Source: Paracoccaceae bacterium (GTDB taxonomy: Bacteria; Pseudomonadota; Alphaproteobacteria; Rhodobacterales; Rhodobacteraceae). From it: a DNA stretch of 7,697 nt. The notes under the pieces are model-generated. The model worked only from the letters and a program-made list of their open reading frames with translations. It was not told the DNA's origin and ran no database searches. The DNA is taken from the NCBI GenBank assembly GCA_003545125.1, contig DQCI01000032.1, positions 2,237 to 9,933 of the forward strand, given 5' to 3'. The position numbers were made by a program, and so were the translations under genes. Below are positions 1 through 6,077 of this stretch, one piece after another. Positions within the stretch are counted from its first letter, which is position 1; the number at the start of each line of letters is the position of its first letter.

Positions 1-263
1 GAGCGTGGCCTTGCACTTGGACGAGGCCCAACTGCTCTTGCCTCCTGGGCATCATGCTGGATTCGCCCGGTGATTTCCGATCCCGGATTTGTGTTACACG
101 GCCCTCCAGAGGAACATCCATGGTGAACTCGGCTATCTCGCGACCTGCGTTCAGAGTGTCCGCGTTGGCGAGGGGTGGGGCAAGCAAGTCGGGTTGTGAA
201 AGGACCGAACCGGCAGGGAGCGACGGTGGTGCATTTCCCCGATTGCTGGGTTAGGTCTCAGGA
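1..263. other. left-edge region upstream of the regulator gene
   Basis: No convincing gene is seen here. The plus-strand frames give Arg/Ser-rich or short products with no recognisable motif. On the minus strand a frame starting with ATG at 121 stays open to the left edge (40 codons), so a divergently transcribed gene could begin here, but I do not recognise the peptide and see no good ribosome-binding site. Two short inverted repeats lie close together: TCCG-N4-CGGA (76-87) and GTGT-T-ACAC (91-99). They could be operator elements for the regulator that follows, or chance. The region probably contains the promoter for the gene starting at 264; no clear -35/-10 pair stands out. Confidence 0.4.
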
Positions 264-1970
264 ATGGTTCAGGGTTTCAAGATTGGCGTTGCGGTTGGAA
301 GTGGCGTTGTCGCGCGTGCCGCGGAAGAAGGGGGCGCCGATTTCCTGTTGGCGTTGAGCGCGGGGCGTCTGAGAAACATGGGCACGTCCTCGATTGCCTG
401 CATGTTGCCCTTGGCGCGCGCGGACGAAACCACGCTTAGTTTTGCCACCGAAGAAGTTTTGCCACAATCGAAAATCCCGGTCTATTTGGGGGTCACCGCT
501 TGGCCCGGGTCGATCCGCCATGCGGCCATCGCGCAAACCGTCGCTCTAAATGGCTTTGCCGGGGCCTCGAACTTTCCGAGCGCCATTCACTTCCCGCCCG
601 GTATGCAGCGCGTTCTGGATGCGGCGGGGCAGGGGGTTGAAGCCGAGATCGCGCTCCTCTCGGCGGTGCGGGCGGCTGGAAAACGGGCGCTGTTCTATTG
701 CCACACGCGCCGGCAGGCGCAACGCGCCGCTGAGGCGGGATTGGATGGCATCGTCTTCAACTACGGCTGGAACGTCGGCGGCGTTGTTGGCCACATCAGC
801 GAGTTGTCGCTGGAAGAGGCCGCACTGATCGCACGCGATGTGGTCAAGCTCACCAGATCGATCAAACCCGACATCGAGATCTATCTGGAAGGTGGCCCGA
901 TCCTGACCGCGCAAGACTTGCAAAGCGTTGCGCGCACGGCCGCGATCAGCGGCTATGTTGGCGGCTCCACGATTGACCGTTTTCCAGTGCAGCACTCCAT
1001 CGTTAACCGGATCGCCGAATACAAGTCCGCCGCGATCGTGGTGCCGGAACACCCCAAAGAGGCCGTCGCCGCACTAAGCCGGTTGGCCGACGCCGGCCTG
1101 GCTGGCCAATCAGATGCGCTGGCACAATGCGCGGTCGAAACAGTGCGGATGTCCCAAAGCGACAGACATGTTGTCCTGACAGCCGAGGAGGGTTGCAATC
1201 CACATCCCATCATCGAGCTGTTGACCACAAGGCAGGCCCACGACCGGCAATCGCGGATCGAAGTTTTTGACTTTGATACGGCACTGTCGGTTCATCAGAT
1301 CAACGTGATGCTCTTCGGGCGGCAAGGGGGCGAGCGCAGCGTGCGGGGCATTCTGGCGCAAGACGACGTTTCAGCGGTCGTGTTTCGCAATGCAGGCCAG
1401 ATCCCGCGCTTGATCGCACGCAAGCTGACGACCACCCTGCGTGACGATCAGGTCACGAGCGTCGGGCAGCACCGGCGGTCGCGCCTACTGGCCCGTGTTA
1501 TTCTGTGCTACGAGGATGGTGCGCCGCCGGACCCGGATATCAGTGGTCTCACCGGCAAAGTGCAGCAGTTGGTGTTTCCGCCGCTACGAAAGCGCTACGA
1601 AGATATTCCCATGCAGATCGACGCCATCTTCAACGCTCTTGGTCTCGGCATCCGTCGCCCGGTGATTCAACCTGCGGCTTTTCGCGTGCTGTCGGCCCAT
1701 AACTGGCCGCGCAATGATCTGGAACTGTCAGAGCTCGCGTTGCGCCTGTCGAACATGCCGACGGACAAGCTGATTGAAGCCCATGAAATCAGGCCGCTCC
1801 TGGCGCCGCCTCAGATCGAGTTGCGCGCAAAGAGTGAGCAAGCAACCATGCGCCAGCGGGTGATTGAGGCGTTGGTCCAAAACGGGTTTCGTAAAGGGGA
1901 AACGGCCAAGTCCCTGCACATCAGCCGCAAGACTTTGTACAACTGGATGAAACGTCTGGACCTACGATAG
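264..1970 (+). CDS. TIM-barrel (PEP-hydrolase family) / inactive AAA+ / Fis-type HTH transcriptional regulator
   Basis: This is a 568-residue predicted cytoplasmic DNA-binding regulator with a metabolite-sensing N-terminus. Residues ~3-250 match the PEP-hydrolase/TIM-barrel signal-transduction family (Pfam PF09370 type): SNFPS at 102-106, a Gly-rich phosphate-site-like NYGWNVGG at 166-173, EGGP at 209-212 and GYVGGSTIDRFP at 230-241. Residues ~295-515 follow the layout of a sigma54-activator AAA+ domain (LFG at 350-352, FPPLRKRYEDIP at 438-449, WPRN at 481-484) but have lost the catalytic motifs: the Walker A site reads AEEGCNPH (307-314), the GAFTGA loop reads GERSVR (356-361) and the Walker B Asp-Glu is R375-N376. 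Residues ~528-566 are a Fis-like helix-turn-helix (GETAKSLHISRKTLYNWMKRL). The start is the first ATG after an in-frame TAG at 252-254; the ribosome-binding site is weak (TAGG at 252-255). It probably controls the neighbouring importer, and likely works with sigma70 rather than sigma54. Domain calls are firm; ligand and targets are inferred. Confidence 0.88.
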   Translation: MVQGFKIGVAVGSGVVARAAEEGGADFLLALSAGRLRNMGTSSIACMLPLARADETTLSFATEEVLPQSKIPVYLGVTAWPGSIRHAAIAQTVALNGFAGASNFPSAIHFPPGMQRVLDAAGQGVEAEIALLSAVRAAGKRALFYCHTRRQAQRAAEAGLDGIVFNYGWNVGGVVGHISELSLEEAALIARDVVKLTRSIKPDIEIYLEGGPILTAQDLQSVARTAAISGYVGGSTIDRFPVQHSIVNRIAEYKSAAIVVPEHPKEAVAALSRLADAGLAGQSDALAQCAVETVRMSQSDRHVVLTAEEGCNPHPIIELLTTRQAHDRQSRIEVFDFDTALSVHQINVMLFGRQGGERSVRGILAQDDVSAVVFRNAGQIPRLIARKLTTTLRDDQVTSVGQHRRSRLLARVILCYEDGAPPDPDISGLTGKVQQLVFPPLRKRYEDIPMQIDAIFNALGLGIRRPVIQPAAFRVLSAHNWPRNDLELSELALRLSNMPTDKLIEAHEIRPLLAPPQIELRAKSEQATMRQRVIEALVQNGFRKGETAKSLHISRKTLYNWMKRLDLR

Positions 1971-2645
1971 CGAAACTTTGGAGGGACGGACCATGGCCGC
2001 ATCCATGCCGACGGGTTGTGCCGACGGGAACCCGGCTTCAGCCGGTTGCAGCAATCCGAGGATCGGAACACCGGCCTCCGGGACCGCGGTGCGAATATCT
2101 GCGATCTGTGCGCTGCGGCGGCGCACCGACGGAAAGCCCAATTCAAACTCGGCTGTTTTTGGCAGCACGAGCATTGCGTCGCATCCATCCGTGACCGCCG
2201 CGACCGCGTCGCGCGGTTGTGAAACGCATACGAGTGTGCGCAACCCGGCGGCACGGAATTCTGCCAGAAGGGCGCGCTCTTTGGCGGGGCCGAGATCGAC
2301 ATCGCACAAGCGGTCCTGAAAGCTGTCGTCGTGTTGTGTCACAGACGGGAAATTGCTGACCCACCCGACGCCCCTCTTCCTAAAGTACCTGGCCCAGGTC
2401 GGAACGTGCAACAACGGGTTTGCCAGAAAGAGGGCTGCGGCCACATTTGCCGGGGTTTCGGTGTTTTCCGGAACAGGGTCACTCGGTTTTTGGATCGGCA
2501 GTAGCAGGCTGATTTCGAACGGTAGACGGGGCGACAGATCTGGTGGACTCGCTGCAAAAAGTGACCTGGGGTACGGCCGGTCGGTCCGTTGCTGCGGCTC
2601 GAAAGGGTATGCTCGCCACTCCAGAAAACTATTTGTTCCTGCCAT
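1962..2645 (-). CDS. divergent TIM-barrel protein, paralogue of the regulator's N-terminal domain
   Basis: This 227-residue protein aligns collinearly with the barrel of the adjacent regulator: LFAASPPDL (29-37) with LLALSAGRL, LLLPIQ (47-52) with CMLPLA, SNFPS (97-101) identical, then ERALLAEFRAAGLRTL (123-138) with EIALLSAVRAAGKRAL, and GCDAMLVL (154-161) with GLDGIVFN. It belongs to the PEP-hydrolase-like TIM-barrel family but is shorter. The first beta/alpha unit is not recognisable (residues 1-28 are Pro/Arg-rich), and the Gly-Gly phosphate-site region is replaced by KTAEFELG (163-170), so catalytic activity is doubtful. It has no HTH or AAA+ part. The ATG at 2645 is the first after an in-frame stop, with only a weak GGGT ahead of it. 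The gene converges on the regulator with a 9-bp overlap and diverges from the transporter operon. No internal frameshift is apparent. It could be a regulator partner, an enzyme of the imported compound's pathway, or a decaying duplicate. Confidence 0.7.
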   Translation of the reverse strand: MAGTNSFLEWRAYPFEPQQRTDRPYPRSLFAASPPDLSPRLPFEISLLLPIQKPSDPVPENTETPANVAAALFLANPLLHVPTWARYFRKRGVGWVSNFPSVTQHDDSFQDRLCDVDLGPAKERALLAEFRAAGLRTLVCVSQPRDAVAAVTDGCDAMLVLPKTAEFELGFPSVRRRSAQIADIRTAVPEAGVPILGLLQPAEAGFPSAQPVGMDAAMVRPSKVSLS

Positions 2646-2666
2646 TTTTACCCATTTTTACCCATT
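2642..2666. repeat. 10-bp tandem repeat, 2.5 copies
   Basis: The unit CCATTTTTAC occurs twice in perfect tandem (2642-2651, 2652-2661), followed by a half copy CCATT (2662-2666). The period is about one DNA helical turn, so the two T-tracts lie on the same face of the helix, as in phased A-tract bends or tandem protein sites. The start codon of the minus-strand barrel gene lies in the repeat (ATG reads 2645 to 2643), and the other copies also carry ATG on that strand but out of frame with the gene. The repeat is seen directly; any function is inferred. Confidence 0.7.
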
Positions 2667-2790
2667 GGTGCGAATGCTCCCACTTTGCGGACCCAATTGC
2701 CCATGTCAACATGAACCTCACTAGAAAACGAAGCTACGGGAGGAGTTCGTTGGATAGGTCGCAAAAGTTCCGGCTGGATCGCGCGTTCAA
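2646..2790. promoter_or_regulatory. divergent intergenic region driving the liv operon and the barrel gene
   Basis: This is the only sizeable non-coding gap before the transporter genes, so the operon promoter very probably lies here, back-to-back with that of the minus-strand barrel gene. It contains most of the 10-bp tandem repeat, a perfect inverted repeat CATGT-CA-ACATG (2702-2713) that could be an operator, and a possible weak sigma70 pair (TTGCCC at 2697-2702 with TAGAAA at 2722-2727, 19-bp spacing). I see no GG-N10-GC sigma54 signature, which fits a regulator that has lost its sigma54-activating residues. The promoter assignment is tentative. Confidence 0.5.
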
Positions 2791-2794
2791 ATGA
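2750..2794 (+). CDS. possible 14-codon leader peptide ahead of livH
   Basis: A near-ideal ribosome-binding site, GGGAGGAG (2738-2745), is followed at normal spacing by TTG at 2750. This opens a 14-residue frame (MDRSQKFRLDRAFK) whose TGA (2792-2794) overlaps the livH ATG (2791-2793) as ATGA. livH itself has only a weak ribosome-binding site, so the leader could recruit ribosomes and hand them on to livH by translational coupling. The peptide has no run of branched-chain codons, so classical amino-acid attenuation is not suggested. The start is a rare TTG and the strong site may serve livH in another way, so this remains a tentative call. Confidence 0.3.
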   Translation: MDRSQKFRLDRAFK

Positions 2795-3795
2795 ATGCCT
2801 TTCAAGCACATCCATGGCGCAGTTCCATGGCGCTCGTTGCTGCTGCCATATTGCTGTGGCTCGTCTTCGCCGTCTGGCCGGATTGGCTCATTGACGCGAT
2901 AGGACGCAAGAAAACCTTCGTCACCACCCTGTTCAACGGGCTGACGCTGGCGGGGCTCTATTTCCTCGTGGCCAGTGGTTTCACCTTGATTTTCGGGCTC
3001 ATGCGAAACGTCAACCTGGCACATGGATCGCTGTACCTGTTAGGCGGCTACATCGGCTACGAAGTCTCGACCCGCTCGGGCAGCTGGATCCTGGGCGTCG
3101 TGGTTGCCTTTGTCGCTTTGGCGGTGATTGGGGCCGTGCTGCAGGTGGTCGTGTTTCGCAGGATGCAAGGCGACGATTTGCGCCAAACCCTTGTGACGAT
3201 CGGGATTTCGATCATCGCAGCCGACCTTATGCTGGCGGCTTGGGGTGGCACAACCTATCAGTTCACGCCGCCGGACGCGCTGTTTGGCGCGGTCGAATTG
3301 CCGATCATCTCGGTAGTCAAAGCGTCGGGCGCTATGGTCATGATCAAATACCCGTTCTACCGACTGTTTGTTCTCGGCATTGCCATCGTTGTCGGCGTCG
3401 GGCTTTGGATTCTTCTGAACCGCACCCGGATCGGCATGATGATCCGCGCTGGTGTCGATGACCGCGAGATGCTCGCGGCGACCGGCGTGAACGTCGATTT
3501 GGTTTTTGTCTTGGTCTTTGCCATCGGGGCGGGGCTTGCCGGGTTGGCCGGCGTTATCGGTGGCACGGCGCTGTCGATCGCACCGGGTGAGGATGTCCGC
3601 TACCTGTTGGCATCGCTGGTGGTGGTGATCGTCGGCGGCATGGGCTCGATCTCCGGCGCCGCCATCGGGGCGTTGCTGATCGGGTTGGCTGAGCAATTCG
3701 GCCTTGCCTACTTCCCGACCTATGGCGTGGTGCTGACCTTTCTGATCATGATCGTCGTCTTGGCCGTCAGACCGCAGGGGATCATGGGCAAATGA
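2791..3795 (+). CDS. livH: branched-chain amino acid-type ABC transporter permease (LivH family)
   Basis: This is one of the two inner-membrane permeases of a HAAT/Liv importer, forming the channel with LivM. The 334 residues are strongly hydrophobic with about eight predicted membrane segments. Family hallmarks are NLAHGSLYLLGGYIGYE (75-91), the cytoplasmic coupling-loop segment IGMMIRAGVDDREMLAATGV (214-233) that docks on the ATPases, GLAGLAGVIGG (248-258) and the C-terminal VVVIVGGMGSISGAAIGALL (277-296). The ATG at 2791 is the first possible start after an in-frame TAG (2755-2757); M13 (2827) is an alternative just before the first membrane helix. The local ribosome-binding site is poor, but a strong one lies about 50 bp upstream in front of a possible leader. 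It is the first gene of the operon, and its TGA overlaps the livM ATG by 4 bp, indicating coupled translation. The family is certain; the substrate is not. Confidence 0.93.
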   Translation: MNAFQAHPWRSSMALVAAAILLWLVFAVWPDWLIDAIGRKKTFVTTLFNGLTLAGLYFLVASGFTLIFGLMRNVNLAHGSLYLLGGYIGYEVSTRSGSWILGVVVAFVALAVIGAVLQVVVFRRMQGDDLRQTLVTIGISIIAADLMLAAWGGTTYQFTPPDALFGAVELPIISVVKASGAMVMIKYPFYRLFVLGIAIVVGVGLWILLNRTRIGMMIRAGVDDREMLAATGVNVDLVFVLVFAIGAGLAGLAGVIGGTALSIAPGEDVRYLLASLVVVIVGGMGSISGAAIGALLIGLAEQFGLAYFPTYGVVLTFLIMIVVLAVRPQGIMGK

Positions 3796-4802
3796 TCGCG
3801 GGCGTTGTGAAAACCATCTCGGGTGTGCGCCCCGCATGGTGGGTGGCGCTGGTGTTGTTGATCCTGTTCCCCTTCCCGGCGAACGATTTTTTCACCGTGC
3901 AGATCGGGGCCTACAGCATGATCCTCGGGCTGATCGGATTGTCGCTGATGATCCTTGCGGGATATGGCGGCATGGTCTCACTGGCACAGCTGACCGCGGC
4001 GGGCCTCGCCGCCTATGTGGTGGCGATCTTTGGCGTGAACTCAAATGACGTGCTGGGCTTTGGCTGGAGCTGGTGGATCGTGGCGCCGCTGGCCATCGCT
4101 GTCGGCACGCTGTTCAGCGCGCTGGTCGGTTTGATCGCTGTGCGCACCAGCGGCATCTACATGATCATGATCACGCTGGCGATCGCGGTCTCGGTGTTTT
4201 TCTTTGCCCGCCAGAACTACGAAGTCTTCAACGGGTTCACCGGCTACGCCGGCATCACCGCGCCGCATATCGCCGGAGTAGACATGCGCGCGCCGCTGCC
4301 GTTCTACTACCTCAGCCTGATTGGCGCCGTGTTTTTTCTGGCCGTCACGGCTTTTGTCGAAGGGTCGCCCTTCGGGCTGGCCTTGCAGGCGACCCGCGAC
4401 AACCCGCGTCGTGTGGCCGCGCTGGGCTACAGCGTCACGGCTATTCGCGTCTTCGCCTTTGCGCTGGCCGGGGTGGTCGCCGCGACGGCGGGTGTATTGC
4501 TGGTCATCCTGAACGGGCGCGTGTCGCCCGGCACCATCGGTGTGGATGTCGCCATCGACATATTGGTCATCGCTGTTGTGGGCGGGTTGCGCCACCCGGT
4601 CGGGCCGTTCCTTGGGGCGCTTGCGTTTGTGCTCCTGGAAAACTTCGCCATCGATCTGATTGACCGCGAACGCTTCAACACCGTGATCGGTGCCGCATTC
4701 CTGCTTGTCATTTTCTTTTCACCGGATGGGCTGCTGGGGCTTTGGCAGAAGTTGTCAGACCGCATCAAGCCCATTCAAACCCCAACCAAGTCAGAACACT
4801 AA
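3792..4802 (+). CDS. livM: branched-chain amino acid-type ABC transporter permease (LivM family)
   Basis: This is the second inner-membrane permease of the importer, pairing with LivH. Its 336 residues are about the usual length for short LivM proteins without a long N-terminal extension. Signature segments are GYGGMVSLAQ (57-66, the LivM 'GYxGxxSL' motif), VRTSGIYMIMITLA (117-130), the coupling loop ALQATRDNPRRVAALGYSV (198-216, contacting the ATPases) and DILVIAVVGGLRHPVGPFLG (256-275). About nine to ten hydrophobic spans are visible, with a short polar C-terminus. The ATG overlaps the livH stop as ATGA, so translation is probably coupled. A 24-bp gap separates it from the binding-protein gene. 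Sequence alone does not reveal the transported compound. Confidence 0.93.
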   Translation: MIAGVVKTISGVRPAWWVALVLLILFPFPANDFFTVQIGAYSMILGLIGLSLMILAGYGGMVSLAQLTAAGLAAYVVAIFGVNSNDVLGFGWSWWIVAPLAIAVGTLFSALVGLIAVRTSGIYMIMITLAIAVSVFFFARQNYEVFNGFTGYAGITAPHIAGVDMRAPLPFYYLSLIGAVFFLAVTAFVEGSPFGLALQATRDNPRRVAALGYSVTAIRVFAFALAGVVAATAGVLLVILNGRVSPGTIGVDVAIDILVIAVVGGLRHPVGPFLGALAFVLLENFAIDLIDRERFNTVIGAAFLLVIFFSPDGLLGLWQKLSDRIKPIQTPTKSEH

Positions 4803-4813
4803 GTTGAAATCTA

Positions 4814-4820
4814 GGGAGGA
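4814..4820 (+). promoter_or_regulatory. strong ribosome-binding site of the binding-protein gene
   Basis: GGGAGGA lies 6 bases before the ATG at 4827 and is the best Shine-Dalgarno sequence within the operon. The permease and ATPase genes start by overlap or short reinitiation gaps with weak sites. This fits the usual need for many more copies of the periplasmic binding protein than of the membrane complex. Confidence 0.8.
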
Positions 4821-4826
4821 ACTTCA

Positions 4827-6071
4827 ATGAAATACTCAAATCTGCTTATGGGGGCATCGCTTGCCGCGTTGATGAGCGCTTCAGGCGTCTATGCCGAGAG
4901 CCTCAAGGTCGGTGCAGTTGCCACGCTTGAAGGTGCCTTTGCGGCGCTGGGCGAAGACGGCTTGCGCGGCATCCAGTTGGCACTCAACGAGTTTGACGGC
5001 GAAGTTGCCGGCTACACCATCGAGCTGATCTCCGGCTCGACCGATGCCTCGCCAGACAGTGCGGTGCGCGCGGTCAGAAAGCTTGTCGAACAGGACGGCG
5101 CACAGATTGTGATTGGGCCGTTGTCGGGCTCTGAGGGCATCGCGATCCGCGACTATTCCAAGACCCAGCCCGAGGTGACATTCCTGAACGGGGCGTCAGC
5201 GGCGCAGGACACCACGTTGCGCGAGACCTCCGACAACTTCTTCCGCTTCTCGACCGAGGGGGCGCAGTGGATGGCGGGCCTTGGCGAGTACGTCTACACC
5301 GAAAAGGGGTACCGTACGGTTGCCGTTGTGGCCGAGGACTATTCGTTCCCCTACACGCAAGTCTTCGGGTTCCTTGAGCCCTTCTGCCGCATGGGCGGGA
5401 CATCGCCGCAGGATGCACGTTTCTACGTGCCGCTTGGCAACAAGGACTATAGCTCTGTGATCGCGGCGCTACCGGACGAAGTCGACGCGATCTATGTCGC
5501 TCTTGGCGGCGCGGATGCGGTGAACTTCCTCAGCCAATACGAACAGTCCGGCGGCGATCTGCCCCTGATCGGCGGCTCGATCACCATGGACCAATCGGTG
5601 CTGGGCTCCAAAGGCTCGCAACGTGATTACATCATTGGCACGCCCGCGGCCGGTCCGATCTCTGACACCTGGGATGACCCGCGCTGGCAAGCCTTTGTCA
5701 CGGATTATCAGGAAACCTTCCCGGACGGTTTCCCGTCGCCGTCGCTTTTCGCGCACGGCTATTACATCAACGCCAAGGCAGCTTTTCTTGCACTGGAAGA
5801 AGTCTCCGGCGATTTGTCTGACGGCGGTGCGGCCTATCGCGAAGTTCTGGCCAAGCTGTCGTTCGAAACCCCGACCGGCATGGTTCACCTTGACGAACGC
5901 CATCAGGCTGTTGGCGACATCTTCCTCACGGAAGTGGTCGAAGGGCCCAACGGCGGTCTGCTGAACAAGACGATCTCGGTCACTCCGCAGGTCACGCAAA
6001 CACTTGGTTTGGGCTATGAAGAGTTCCTCGCCTATGGCCCAGTGAGCCGCGAAAACCCGGTCTGCGAATAA
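4827..6071 (+). CDS. periplasmic substrate-binding protein of the Liv-type ABC transporter
   Basis: This is a type I periplasmic binding protein (LivJ/LivK/AmiC-like fold, Peripla_BP_6 type) that captures the substrate and delivers it to LivHM. It has 414 residues. A Sec signal peptide is clear: MKYSN, a hydrophobic stretch from about 6 to 21, and a likely cleavage after VYA (A23|E24). No lipobox cysteine is present, so it should be soluble in the periplasm. The mature start SLKVGAVATLEGAFAALGED (25-44) and IVIGPLSGSEGIAIRDY (94-110) are typical of the family's first lobe. Only two cysteines are visible, C187 and C413, which could form a disulfide tying the C-terminal tail to the body. It lies in mid-operon between livM and livG with its own strong ribosome-binding site. 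It does not look like the urea-binding UrtA. I use no symbol because the ligand is unknown. Confidence 0.92.
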   Translation: MKYSNLLMGASLAALMSASGVYAESLKVGAVATLEGAFAALGEDGLRGIQLALNEFDGEVAGYTIELISGSTDASPDSAVRAVRKLVEQDGAQIVIGPLSGSEGIAIRDYSKTQPEVTFLNGASAAQDTTLRETSDNFFRFSTEGAQWMAGLGEYVYTEKGYRTVAVVAEDYSFPYTQVFGFLEPFCRMGGTSPQDARFYVPLGNKDYSSVIAALPDEVDAIYVALGGADAVNFLSQYEQSGGDLPLIGGSITMDQSVLGSKGSQRDYIIGTPAAGPISDTWDDPRWQAFVTDYQETFPDGFPSPSLFAHGYYINAKAAFLALEEVSGDLSDGGAAYREVLAKLSFETPTGMVHLDERHQAVGDIFLTEVVEGPNGGLLNKTISVTPQVTQTLGLGYEEFLAYGPVSRENPVCE

Positions 6072-6077
6072 CAGATC

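Noticed and set aside
1978..2319. Plus-strand frame just after the regulator, with GGAGGGA (1980-1986) ahead of ATG 1993, looking like a co-transcribed small gene.
   Set aside because: The product is a Ser/Ala/Arg-rich string with no motif and lies wholly antisense to the barrel gene, whose minus-strand reading has clear homology to the regulator. The ribosome-binding-site match is most simply coincidental, since on the minus strand this stretch encodes the end of the barrel protein.
2387..2399. Perfect inverted repeat ACCTGG-C-CCAGGT, considered as a terminator or operator.
   Set aside because: It lies inside the barrel coding sequence, has no T-run, and is far from any gene end or start.
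2646..2790. Sigma54 promoter (GG-N10-GC) expected from the regulator's resemblance to sigma54 activators.
   Set aside because: No match with correct spacing was found on the plus strand; the nearest GG...GC pairs have spacers of 7-8 bases.
3040..3837. Long minus-strand open frame (265 codons) opposite livH.
   Set aside because: Its product is rich in Asp/His/Arg/Gln without motifs, typical of the reverse strand of a high-GC membrane-protein gene. LivH on the plus strand is unmistakable.
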